A stretch of 64,000 bases of DNA from Zelopaecilomyces penicillatus (Eukaryota > Ascomycota > Sordariomycetes > Hypocreales > Pseudodiploosporaceae): assembly GCA_005765155.1 (NCBI GenBank), contig VCCP01000006.1:2182501-2246500 (forward strand). Reading direction: 5' to 3'. The notes below the pieces were generated by a model. It was not told where the DNA came from. It did no database searches and saw only the letters and a program-made list of their open reading frames with translations. Positions 1 to 11,423 of the stretch are shown piece by piece. Both the position numbers and the translations under genes were made by a program. How positions within the stretch are numbered: the stretch's first letter is position 1; each line of letters opens with the position of its first letter.

Positions 1-1053
1 GCTGGGGCTCAAGAAAAGGCCGCAAAGATCGAGGCTGATGAGCAAGCTGAGGCGGATGCCCATGCCGAATTCCTTCGCAACGTTAAGGATCTTGACAGTG
101 AGGATGTCGATGATCCTCTCATGGTTGCTGAATACGCCACCGAAATTTTCGAGTACCTTCGCGATCTCGAGTGCAAGACCGTTCCCAATCCTGATTACAT
201 GAGCCACCAAGACGACTTGGAATGGAAGACGCGTGGTATTCTCATTGATTGGCTCATCGAAGTCCACACGCGCTTTCATCTTTTGCCCGAGACTCTCTTC
301 TTGGCAGTCAACATCATTGATCGATTTCTTTCTGAAAAGGTTGTTCAACTCGACCGCTTGCAGCTCGTTGGCATTACAGCCATGTTCATTGCATCCAAGT
401 ATGAAGAGGTCCTTTCTCCTCATGTCGAGAACTTCAAGAAAATTGCCGATGATGGCTTCAGCGAGGCCGAAATCTTGAGCGCCGAACGCTTTGTTCTCAG
501 TACCCTCAAGTATGACCTTAGCTACCCCAACCCTATGAACTTTCTTCGCCGAGTCTCGAAGGCGGACAACTATGACATCCAGTCTCGCACAATCGGCAAG
601 TATCTCACAGAGATTGCCTTGTTGGATCATCGCTTCATGTCTTACCGGCCTAGCCATACTGCTGCTGCTGCCATGTATTTGGCTCGCCTTATGCTTGATC
701 GCGGCGAATGGGTAAGATGATGTTAAATCTCTGTCTGTAAAACTTCCTTGACTAATTTTTCATTGATAGGACGAGACTCTTACCTACTATGCCGGTTATT
801 CTGAAGAGGAGGTTGAGCCTGTTGTTCAACTCATGGTTGACTACCTCGCTCGCCCCATTGTTCACGAAGCCTTCTTCAAGAAGTATGCCAGCAAGAAGTT
901 CTTGAAGGGTATGTTTACATTCATCGCTCATATTACATGACATGTTGTACTAATAGCCCTATAGCATCTATTCTCGCTCGTCAGTGGGCAAAGAAGAATG
1001 CCCCTCTGTTCGGCATTCAGGATCTGGAGTTGTCTTTGGACCAGATTTCATGA
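1..1053 (+). CDS. nimE: G2/mitotic-specific cyclin B (NimE type), 3' part
   Basis: Regulatory subunit of the Cdk1 kinase that drives entry into mitosis. The frame is open from base 1, so the 5' end (destruction-box region) lies outside the window. Exons are 1-711, 770-908 and 965-1053, ending in TGA; both introns (712-769, 909-964) have GT..AG ends and keep the frame. The cyclin box core is clear: KTRGILIDWLIEVHTRF, then LPETLFLAVNIIDRFL, then the KYEEVLSP segment. The second cyclin fold (YPNPMNFLRR, then HTAAAAMYLARLML) runs across the first intron to the C-terminal LFGIQDLELSLDQIS. The cyclin-box wording fits the NimE/Clb1-4 branch better than the S-phase B cyclins; this is from family knowledge, not an alignment. 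The next gene, a WD40 protein, is on the same strand 1.4 kb downstream. Confidence 0.94.
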
Positions 1054-2495
1054 GACTTGGACCCCATGCACAACGTGTCTAGGCACGCCTCTAGCGACTA
1101 GTCTTTTCCGAACATCAGGATACATGCATTTTCGGTTGGATTGCATTTATGACCTAGCCGCTCTATAACGATAATACGACGACTATTAGCTTCGTCGCTG
1201 CTTTGCTAGCTGCATCTTAACACGGTAACGTGTTGGTTGCATCTGCAGGCATTTTAACGAGGCATCATCTTACCTCACCTGGTTTACATTCTCACTGTTT
1301 GATATCTGGCAGCCCGAGCCTGCAATTGTCTGGTTTAAATATTTCAGCATGCAATCCTGCTATTCGTTTGATACGCGGCGCTTGGAGTTAGTCGGTGAAG
1401 GGAATTGACTTGGTTTTCCAGTCTGGAGTAGGCTGCCAAGGTAGCCATAGGAACATTGCCACGAGTGGTGCCGGGGATAGGGCTTACATGCAGCCAAAGC
1501 TTTGGACCAGAGCTGCGCTTTGGATCCAGCGAGCTCCCGGGGTCTAATAGTCCTGAATGGGGATGCCGACTGGTTTCTCCTGGACAACCTGTGACTTTAC
1601 TGTCTTCAGCAACCGTGGTAGAAAAGTGTACATATATCATGATCGGTTATGGCAGAATTTTGGAGCAGGATTGAGAATTGAATTGCATGCATCTAAGCAT
1701 TTATTTGAATCAGTTTGTCCCAATACCTCTACTCTCGTGAGCAGTATGTTTCAGCGTTTCGTAAATGGCCTCCCATTCAATAATGATTCTCGCCTGCTAA
1801 AATGTTGCCTTGGTTTATCTTGCCCTTCTGATCTCAGCAGGATCCTGCCAGACCCACATGGCAGATTTGGCACACTTCTAGTTCGTTTGTTGACTCTAGT
1901 AAGCGGAATGACGGGTCGAAGAATAATGTCTTGATCATATTGTTGTTACCATGGAATTCTACGGTTAGAGACATGAAGTTGGCTCTTAAAATTACAAAAA
2001 GGGTCTTCTGTTGGCGTAGTGAAACATTTGTGTCTTTGCAGCTATTTCTGTGTCACTTTTCTCACCTGTCATCGTTGCTATAGGGAAGGTTGTCGTGGGT
2101 TGTGGCTCGTGCGCACTGCCCCAGCCACAGGCGGCATTCGTTTACTCACCTCACTCTTGGACAGGCTAATGAGCTTGCCATTAAATCCTCTGTCCAAACT
2201 CATCAATTGACGACCTCGCAAGCATAGGGCTTCACTCCCGCTTGATATTTACTCACACTTCGTTGACACGCTTTGGCCCTTGGAGGCATTTATCAGGGCT
2301 TCATTTCACTGCCCAGGGCTAAAGCGTTTTCTTTTTCAAATTGATCTGAACACTTTCACATACCCTTAAAGAGGGCTCGCTGGGAGGGGGACTTCTGCAT
2401 TTCAGTCGGAAGGCCTACACCCCCTGTCGCTCTTTTAAGAGTCTTGCAAGTTCTATACCATATGGCCGAGGTTTGAAGCAGAGCAATCAGTCCAC
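1054..2495. other. Intergenic, no gene seen
   Basis: This stretch holds the 3' flank of the cyclin gene and the upstream region of the WD40 gene. Open frames here, such as 1557-1934 (+), have no recognisable domain and no splice partners. No RNA gene or repeat stands out. Confidence 0.5.
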
Positions 2496-4002
2496 ATGGC
2501 GCCGATACTACGTCCCAGGCAGAGCCTATCCAAGGAGAGATTCCCTGCCTATTTTGGCAGTCTCAGAAGCCAGCCGTACACCGACCCCAACTCTTCTAGA
2601 ACCGGAGGCACTCATAAGTAAGTGTATCTGCAATTTTTAAACAGTTTCTTGTTTTCCGACTAGCATTGTTTGTGAGAGGTGAGTTTTAAACTGACAATGG
2701 GCGACAAAATAGCTTGCGTTCAATATCATGGAACCCTCCAGGCACCTTGGTGGCCACCGGATCAGCGGACAAAACATTGCGGGTTTGTGAGTTTCTTTCA
2801 TGCTACCAAGCGGTGTTTTTTCTTATAATTCAAATTTTGTACTTGATATCTCATCAAATTCATTCAAGGTCTGAGCTAGGCTGACTAGATGGACTTCGCG
2901 ATCCAGGGAACCCCGACAAGCCCAATGTCAAGTTCTCAACAGAGCTCAAGGGCCATGCGGCTCCGATTGAAAAAGTAGCCTTCAATCCTACAAAGGATGC
3001 TGAGCTATGTAGTCTGAGCAGTGATGGGGTTGTCAGATTTTGGGATGTCCGAACCAAGGCTTGCTTCAATGAAGTGACTGGCTTGGGAGACGCTTTGTCC
3101 CTCGTATGGTCTCCAGACGGGCAATCACTCTTGGTCGGCAACGCGGTATGCACTTCAACCCATCGTCACTTTTCCTCCGACAGGGGGCTATCATGGAGCT
3201 CAGGAAAGCTAATTGCTTTCATCATCAAAATAACAGTCTGATATGATCTATGTCTTGTCGCCCACGCAGCCCACGCCGTTGGCTTCCCATCAACAACCCA
3301 CTCAAACCAACCAAATCGCTTTTTGTCACAGCGGGGAGAAGATATTTGTGTCTACTTCCGAGGGACGTGTCCGGATTCTTTCGTATCCCAAGTTTGAGCC
3401 CGTCCTACATCTTGAGCACGGCGGCGAACCCAAAGAGTTCACACTTAAGGGGCATACATCATCCTGCTTAGCGACCGAGCTGCAGCCTATGGGGAGGTGG
3501 CTTGCCACAGGAGGAGCAGACTCCATCATCGCGTTGTGGGACACCAGAGACTGGGTCTGCGAAAGGACAATTACGAGAATGGTTGGACCAGTGAGGTGCA
3601 TCAGTACGTTACAAAAAGAAAAAGCCCATAGATGCCTTTCAGTGTTTTCGTCTTGCCGGTCAACAGGGAGAGGTGTTTCGAGTTCACAGAACGCTAATAC
3701 GAACCTCTTAGGTTTCACATTTGATGGTAGCTATGTAGTGGGTGGAAGCGATGAAGGTATGTTGCAGACACTCCCCTGAGTTTGAGTCGCATGGTATGAG
3801 TAGTAACTGCTGATGAGTTTTACTAATCGCATGTACAGGGAACGGGTTAGAGGTTACCCACGTCGAAACTGGAGAACACGTCCATACCTTTAAGACAGCA
3901 GGCTCTTCGCCCGTCGTGGCCTGGGCACCTACGCGTTATTGTTTGGCTTACAGTGATCTCGGTGTACTGCGTATTATCGGACTTGACTCTGACAGGAAGT
4001 GA
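2496..4002 (+). CDS. TEX1: WD40 protein, THO/TREX subunit TEX1 (THOC3) homologue
   Basis: Predicted nuclear WD40 beta-propeller that couples transcription to mRNP assembly and export in the THO/TREX complex. Exons are 2496-2617, 2713-2786, 2889-3145, 3237-3603, 3712-3756 and 3839-4002. All introns are GT..AG and the sum is 343 codons (342 aa), close to the usual THOC3 length. Visible blades include SWNPPGTLVATGSADKTLRV, AFNPTKDAELCSLSSDG followed by VRFWDVRTK, and LQPMGRWLATGGADSIIALW with DTRDW. The C-terminal blade ends VAWAPTRYCLAYSDLGVLRI, typical of the family. At the exon 2/3 junction the acceptor at 2888 gives LRVY, where family members usually have LRVW; other nearby acceptors run into stops, so this junction is the least certain. 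The closest alternative is another small nuclear WD40 protein. Confidence 0.86.
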
Positions 4003-7000
4003 AGTTTTTGGGGGAAACCTTAAAATGGCCATGTCTCGAGCTTCACGGGATGAGAACAAGACCAGGTGGGCATTAGGACTAGCCGTGTGTATGAGAGGTA
4101 GTTCTTTTACGAAACCATTATAGGTAGTTCGTGTGGCCTTTTTAAAATCGGGCAAGACGTTCATAGATATAGTGTATGACTGACAGAGATGTTCTTCTCC
4201 CGTGAAACAGAATTCCGGTTCGGTCTGTGAGGATGATACTGTTTCGTGGTGTAAAGCAATCATGTCTACATAGCAAACCGATTAAGTCAAGCGATGCTAG
4301 GGCGACTAGGCCTTGGAATATTTTTGATCAATTCTTGAAAATACGGATTGCGTGTCATTTTCTAAATAGTGCAGGCGACATCCGGCTCTTGAATGGTTTG
4401 TGGTAAGACCAGAGTTGGTGGCCACACTCGTGGTTGGTGATAAAGAGATGGCCTTCACGTGGCTGGAATATTACTAGCGTGCGTGGAGCGTGAAGCGTCG
4501 CGCAGCGTGACAGCCATAATAAAAACAAGCAATCACTAAGACTAAGGCGTTCATTTATGACTTGGTGCACTATAAATAGACATGAGTTACGGTAGATGAA
4601 ATCATAAGGCTGGCTGAAAGATACACCTGATGATGACAAGACCACCCTGTCTGGTCAATCAAGGGCTTAGCTCAGTGGTGGGTGAACTTGAAACAAAACG
4701 AACAATACCATGATGTTGACGATGTGAATCGAATCTCACCACATCAAGCAGGCACCACTCATAAAATTACAAGCATACCTAGGTTACCCAAAAAAACAGC
4801 TGCACAATTTTTATGCCGTTTTTAACGCAAACGCTATATTCAAGATGAGGATGCCTCTGACTTAAAATTTCGAATTTGTCGTTGAAAAAAGTGTAGGGTT
4901 GGCTCACCCCTCCAAAGCGCAACACACACACTGCACACAGGCCGATAGTGTGTGAGACATGCCGATGACGTTATCAGTTCAGTACGTTCGACCTCTACGC
5001 AGTAGGCGTACCTTATGTACAGTTTGTAAGCAGCCCAAAAAGTTGTTCCGGTTGACTACAGGGCCCAAATAGGTAGGTGGGCTGAATAGCCCTTCGCCCT
5101 GGCCGGATCTACAGGAAGGAGTAAGACGATGCAAGTGCGAAATACGCGTACCTACAGGTGTAGCATAAGACGGCGTATAGATCACGAAACGCGGGGACCA
5201 TGTCCTAACTCCGTGACTCGGGGAGACATTCCTTCTGAATCTGGAATCAGTATTTGGTACGCCGGTACTCTGTACACATATGATGAGAACCGGTGCTGTT
5301 CGTGGCTTGCTGGTAAACTTGCATTGTCATCGTTCACTTCTGTGCCGCAGAAGCCCGATGTAGCGAGATAAACGTTATGTTAAAATGTTGTACCTACTAG
5401 TACCCAATGGAAGGCCCGATGCACCGCTGGTACTAGCCCTAGTCATCAAGGGACTCTAATAGAAAAAAATATTTAAAGTAATAGTTTTCATATATTATTG
5501 ATGGAGTGTTTTTTGGCCTATCAAAGGCTTCTCAGAATTCTCAAGTCATATAGCCAATGCACTATATAACTCTAATTTTTTTTTGTTAAACCAGAGTAAA
5601 TTTATTGGATTACGGGTTACTGACTGGCTGGCTAAGTTGACCTTTCCTGACACGCCGGCCGGCGGTGTATTTCCCACGCCCCGTTGCTGCATCATTGTTT
5701 CTACGCTAGAGATCTGTTCTGACCCATCACGTTGCAGCTCCCGCTCGGCTCTAAGTGCTCACTTGGGCAGGCAAGTCTAGAATCAATGGACACATTCAGG
5801 CAAGGGCTGATTTTTGTTAGTATTGTGAATGATATTTCCTTTTGTATTCCCTGAGCAAATGAAAAAAAGACTAACTTCTCTCGGCCGGGAAAGACAGGTT
5901 GGGTGTGATTCCATCGGACAAGGGGGGGCTTCCCATGCTTTGTTAAAACAACCTGGCTTGCCATGCGCATGAGGCCCCTCCGAAGAGATTGATTATTACC
6001 CGCTTCCGGCTCTTCTTTCCTTGCTGATTTGCGATTTAGGGTTTCGCTGAAGATGGGGCATTGCCCCCCATGGGCAGGCAGCATTTCTGTGGTAGGCGGG
6101 CTTTGATGACCTGGAGACGCCGTGCCGATTATCTCATCTATGGGAGGGGTGGCAGGTCAGCAAAGGAGAAGCCTCTGCAACGAGAGGCCACAGAGCCTGG
6201 CCTTTACGATGAACTGTGCGACAAAAGTATCCTTGTGTGTATCTGTGTCAACACATCATAGCATTCTATCCTCCGCCCTCTCGGCACTGCCACAATGATT
6301 TGGGGGTCCCTGCCTAGCCGATGATTAGCACGTGCAACTGCGGTTGCGAGACGCCATCCATCCAAGCATTCTGCAAGGAGCGGAAGACTTGCAGAGCCAA
6401 TGAACAATGAGCTCTCTTAGCGTTGGGTACGCATTATAAGCACTTTAGAGACATGGTCAACTGGTGAAATGTGAATGGTGGTGTGGTGGGTAATGGTAGA
6501 TGGTGGTTGCGGAGTTGCGTGGTGGAAAGGGCGGGTGTGCGTCAGCCAACACAGGCCGAGTATTCCCTGGGCCTCCAGGCTGTCCGTCTGGCTAACTATT
6601 TGTCTGCTTACGCTCTGTTATTATCAGGAGGTACAGTGGTGTACTGTACAATGCCGTTCACTGAGACTCGGACCGACGGCTCGCTATGGCCACCTACCGC
6701 CAACAAGGAGCTGGGGAATCCTTACAGGTAAACAGGCGCAACTCCAAGGGCCGTTTCCAAAAGGGCGCAGTACTGGGCAGCATCCTTCATGAAGAATGGA
6801 GCACTAATGATATCTACTACTATCCATTAGGTACATACTATACTACGGAGTGGCAGTGTTGATGATTACAAGCATGTTCTACTCCGTACTCCGTACCTAC
6901 TAACCTACCTACCTTGCAAAATGACTGGTGGTACTTGAGTGTCCTAGGTATTTGCTTCCACCCAGGCAGGTATTTGCCTATCTCTGTGTTAACCGTGAGT

Positions 7001-7519
7001 TGCTATACACCCTCTCAACTAGGCCCCCCAGGCAGAACCCTTTATTCTTAGCCTCACCACTCTCCATTCTGACATTATCTTGTCATATCTACCCAGAGGT
7101 CCCAGACACACCCGAACATCCCAGGCAGCCCAACAGCAACTGACCGGGGCGGCGGGAAAATTGTAGACCGCCCGTATTCCCACCCTGGCCCACCGTTCTC
7201 GCCAGCGCGGGACTTGCTGGCTTTGCTCCCAAACAAACCCATCGGTGGACTCCGTTTCGTGTGCTGGACGTTCCGGCTTGCCGCATCCACATCTTTCCCG
7301 CAATCGATCCTCAACTTCCATGACTTCACCTCATTGTCCGCCTCCACCTGCCTGCTCACCGTCCAGTTAATCATCACCAGCAGCCACCCGAGACCTCGTC
7401 GACCAGCTTCCTCCCCAACCTCAGCCGAGCGCCTGCTGAGCGCCTGCCGCGCTTGTCGCCATCGCGCCACTCGCTGTCGCTGCGACTCAACCACCTGGCT
7501 GGTATCACCGTCCCGCATC
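4003..7519. other. Intergenic, 3.5 kb; degenerate tRNA-like segment inside
   Basis: No convincing protein gene in either strand. The only structured item is a tRNA-like A-box/B-box pair near 4660-4745, listed separately. Around 5460-5600 the DNA is AT-rich with short homopolymer runs. Near 6830-6960 and 7000 there are tacctacc-type short repeats that recur through the window. The last 500 bases are pyrimidine-rich and likely form the 5' leader of the Zn2Cys6 gene. That gene's reading frame is open upstream of its ATG back to about 7214 but has no earlier ATG. Confidence 0.5.
4660..4745 (+). other. Degenerate tRNA-like (Pol III A/B box) segment
   Basis: Bases 4668-4679 read TAGCTCAGTGGT, a perfect tRNA A-box. 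Bases 4727-4736 read AATCGAATCT, close to the B-box core TTCGAATCC. The 58-base spacing is compatible with a tRNA with an intron or long variable arm. However, I cannot pair the acceptor stem, nor a five-base anticodon stem around the candidate loop. It is therefore more likely a tRNA pseudogene or a tRNA-derived SINE remnant than a working tRNA. Confidence 0.3.
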
Positions 7520-10500
7520 ATGGCCGACTCGTCGGAAAACGCCTCGTCTGGTAACAACAATCATCACAGCAACGGCAAGCAAGCCTCAATGAGCCCTTCA
7601 AATGGCGACGACAACCCTTCGATACGAGATGCCGCCCCCGACAACAACAGTGTTCCTAAGCCAAAGCGCTTGGCCTGTATGATTTGTAGAAAGCGCAAGC
7701 TCAAGTGTGATGGTGTCCGACCTAGCTGCAGCACATGCTCTCGCCTGGGGCACTCTTGCGCCTACGATGAGCAGCGGAGGAAGAGTGGTCCTAAGCGCGG
7801 ATATGTGAAGGCGCTCGAAGAACGATTAAGTGAGCATGCATCCCATTCCCTATTCTTCTACCTCCCACGCGAATGCACATACCATTTCTTGGTCTGTATG
7901 CCAAATGCCAAATGCCATATTTGGCTGTTGCTTGCTCGTTGTCATTTCATGTACTGACTGAATTCCTACAGAACAAGTTGAAACTCTTCTCAAAACCCAA
8001 GACCCTGCGCCTGGTAGCAAGAGTCCAAACAAAGGCATGGGAATGCCTATACCCCAGCAATCCACTGGGGCAGCGGCCATGGCCAACAATAACTCATCAA
8101 TGGGCGTGCAGGGCGATCGCGATTGGCATTTCAATGGCGAGTCCCCTCAGGCTGGGACATTAGACGACTTCAACTTCAATGCGAACTTGGGCATGCCCAT
8201 GAACAACGGCGGAGGAGATTTTCCATGGGAGATGATTGGCCTGGGCTTGGAAGAACCGTTGCCGCCTCAAGAGACTATTGATGAATTGCACCAAATCTAT
8301 TTTGAAAAGATCCATCCATCAATGCCTATGATACACAGATATCGGTATCTTGCAGCAATGAATCTGTACGTTCTCCTTCCCCCTTTATTTTCCCATCCTG
8401 CCTCTGTCGGAATCCCTGAGTTCTGTTTAGTGAGCCTTGAGATAATGGAAACTGACTTCTCCTTCAGAGCGCCAAGCCAGCGCCCCCCGGTCTGTTTGCG
8501 CTACGCCATGTGGACAATGGCGTGTTCGATCACTGACAAATACGCCGATCTAAAGGATCTGTTCTATCAGAGAGCTCGCAAGTATGTCGAGGCCGATTAT
8601 GTCAAAGGCTATGGAGAACATATGATTTCTGTTGCCCACTGCCAGACACATACAATTCTAGCATGTTACGAGATGAAGATGATGTACTTTCCCAGAGCTT
8701 GGGTTAATACTGGTTCGGCTGTCCGCCTGGCCCAGATGTAAGTCCACATCCAGGCATATTCAGGATGCCAGTTCTTCCGCCTGGCCCTCCTTTACTAACA
8801 AAACCCAGGATTGGATTGCATCGCTTAGATGGCTCCGGTCTGGACGTGAAACAATGCCTACCGCCACCTAAAGATTGGACCGAGCGGGAAGAGAGAAGGC
8901 GCACGTTTTGGATGGCATTTTGCGAGGACCGCTATGCAAGTATCGGTACTGGTTGGCCTATGACGATTGATGAAAGGGATATCATGACGAAGCTTCCCTC
9001 ATCTGAAGAGGCCTTTGAAATGAGTCGACCGGAACAGACGCAGACTCTCGAAGAATGCACGAGCCCATCTGGAGCAGCCAAACTATCAGCCTTTGGAGGT
9101 ATTGTCCTCATGGCCTATCTTTTCGGACGCAACCTGGTTCACTTGCACCGTCCAGACGATGATGATCTCGACCACGACATGAATGGTCCTTTCTGGAAGC
9201 GCCACCGACAAATGGACAACATCCTGCTCAACACCTCTTTGTGCCTTCCTTCTCACCTCAAGCTCCCCGCAGGATTGGGCAATCCTAATATCGTCTTCAC
9301 CAACATGAGCATTCATACTTCGACAATATGCTTACACCAGGCTGCCATTTTCAAGGCGGAAAAGAATAAGCTTCCGGCTTCGGTTAGCTCTGAGAGCAAG
9401 GTGCGTTGCATCACTGCTGCCAACGAGATTGCTAGTATTATGAGGACGGTATCTCACATGGACCTATCTGCTGTAAGTCGTATCTGTCTAAATGACTGAA
9501 AAACCTCCTTCTTTCCCCTTTACTTGATAGTTGGCTGACGAGACCAAATCGCAGATGAATCCATTCATTGCGTTTTGTCTCTATGTTTCGGCTCGGGTTT
9601 TCGTGCAGTATCTGAAGAGCAGACCGGACGATGATCAGACGGCCGATTCCTTGCGTTTTCTTCTCTCGGCAATGAATGCATTAAAACGACGCAACCCCCT
9701 GACCGAATCCTTTCTTGTCCAGTTAGATGTGGATTTTGAAGCTCTGGCCGCGAGAATCCCTAAGTTGCGGAATGCATTTCCACGCCCCGGCGATAGCGTA
9801 AGTTGGCAAATTTCATCTTCCCCTACACTGTGAACAAGCAGATGGGATACTGTTCTAACATATTCATGTAGCCCCGGGGGCAGCAGAAAGCCGTCTCCAT
9901 GACCAAATCATCGGGTCCATTATGCGATGATCCAGAAGGCGCCAAGGGAATCCTCTCGTACCGCAACGAGTGTCATTTCATGAAGACTAGCGGTGATGAT
10001 GGCAATGCAGCTGCCGCACCGGACTTGGCAGAGACTCAGACTGACAGCCAAGGGGTAGGAATGGCCCAATCAGGCAGTTATGGGTCATCGGCTTGGCTGT
10101 CAGCGGAGCAACAGATGCCGATTTTGACACCCTCATCTGGCAGCATGTATGACAAGAATGGCTCTGGCAGTGGGCACATGTCTGGTTTTGGGGATGTCAA
10201 TGTAGACAATCATGAATCATCAGGATCTCCGGAGGGAGCACAGTCGAATGGTCGAACGCCAAATTCAAGCATTGGAGCTGGATCGGAAGCTAGATCACAG
10301 TTTCCTCCTGGTCAATTGGGCGGGACTGGACAAGATTCCTTCCGGACAGACCCATTATCTCCACAGCAAAATGTCATGAATCACGGCAACGTGGGTGCTG
10401 TCAACCATCATGGATATTACAATGACCCCAACGGGTTTGCCATGTCCACAGGGATGACAGGACAGCAAGGCGGATTTGGCATGTCCAACAATTGGGGAGG

Positions 10501-10630
10501 AGGTATGGGTGGGCAGCCACAGATACAACCAGTAGGAGAGGGCGTGTTAAGGGCGTTAATGAGCATGGGCCCTATGGATGCAATGGACCTATCCTCGTGG
10601 GATTCTGGAAACGACAGCACGATGAGATGA
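7520..10630 (+). CDS. Zn2Cys6 fungal-specific transcription factor
   Basis: Predicted nuclear DNA-binding regulator of 887 aa. Exons are 7520-7829, 7972-8365, 8468-8737, 8809-9472, 9531-9797 and 9872-10630; the five GT..AG introns keep the frame. The binuclear zinc cluster has C53, C56, C63, C70, C73 and C80 (spacing 2-6-6-2-6). A basic linker and a short coiled coil starting KALEERLKQVETLL follow. The middle region is the fungal_trans homology domain, with YFEKIHPSMPMIHRYRYL, LRYAMWTMAC and the usual EREERRRTFWMAFCEDRYAS block. The C-terminus (about 640-887) is rich in G, N, S, M and Q and may be the activation region. The start at 7520 is the first in-frame ATG. The layout recalls the BglR/COL-26 group of sugar-response regulators, but that is recollection only; the target genes are unknown. 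Confidence 0.9.
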
Positions 10631-11423
10631 CACACGAAGCCAGGCCATTTGCGCCCAGAGCTGAACGCTGGTATTGCATTGCCTGTTGAAAAGAGGAAGC
10701 TTGGATATTAGACTCAACCTGTGCGTTGTGATTGGGCTGCGTTGTCTTTGGTTGGGAAGCTCTGGCGTTTATCTACTACTTTTTTTGGTTTTGGTTTTGG
10801 TTTCTTTCGATCCCAGGAGATTGGAGGACCTCCATTTTGGTTGTATAGTACTGGATGAAAATGGGACGTCACACGCGTCAGACGTGTAGATTTTGGGATA
10901 ACGATAATGATGATTCAAGATAGCAGTCATGGTGCAATTAGTTCAAGCGAGGATACCCATCTCACGCTCACATTTGCTAGAAAAAATTCAATATGATACA
11001 TGCAGTCTTGCTGCTTCTATTAACTCAAGACTCTCTCTATGTTTGAGAGAATGCATCCATCAAACGTAGCGCCAGGCACAAGCCGTCTGTGCGTCATGGT
11101 GCCGCCCTTTGACGCGCCCCACCAACCCCGCCCTTTTGTCTGGCACTCGATTATTCCCCGCCAACAAAGGAACCAAAACCCACCTCCACCCAACAAGCAC
11201 TGCGTGCCCCCCCGGCTGCTCCCGTCTGTCTAAAAGCAGCGGTCCATTTCAATCACACCCTTCTTTTGGACTATACGTGAGACCACCTCTCGAATTTCCC
11301 GGGTTTTCTGTCTTCTCTATCGGACTTCCCTTACTTTGGTTGCAGGGAAGCTCCACAGAGGAAAGGGGAGGGAGGGGGGCGGAGAGAGAGGTCATAGGGC
11401 CAGAGTTATAGAAAGGGCAAGTG
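10631..11423. other. Intergenic between TF and GST-fusion gene
   Basis: Holds the 3' flank of the Zn2Cys6 gene, with a TTTTGG-type run near 10780-10805, and the promoter and leader of the next gene. No gene or RNA is supported. Confidence 0.5.
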
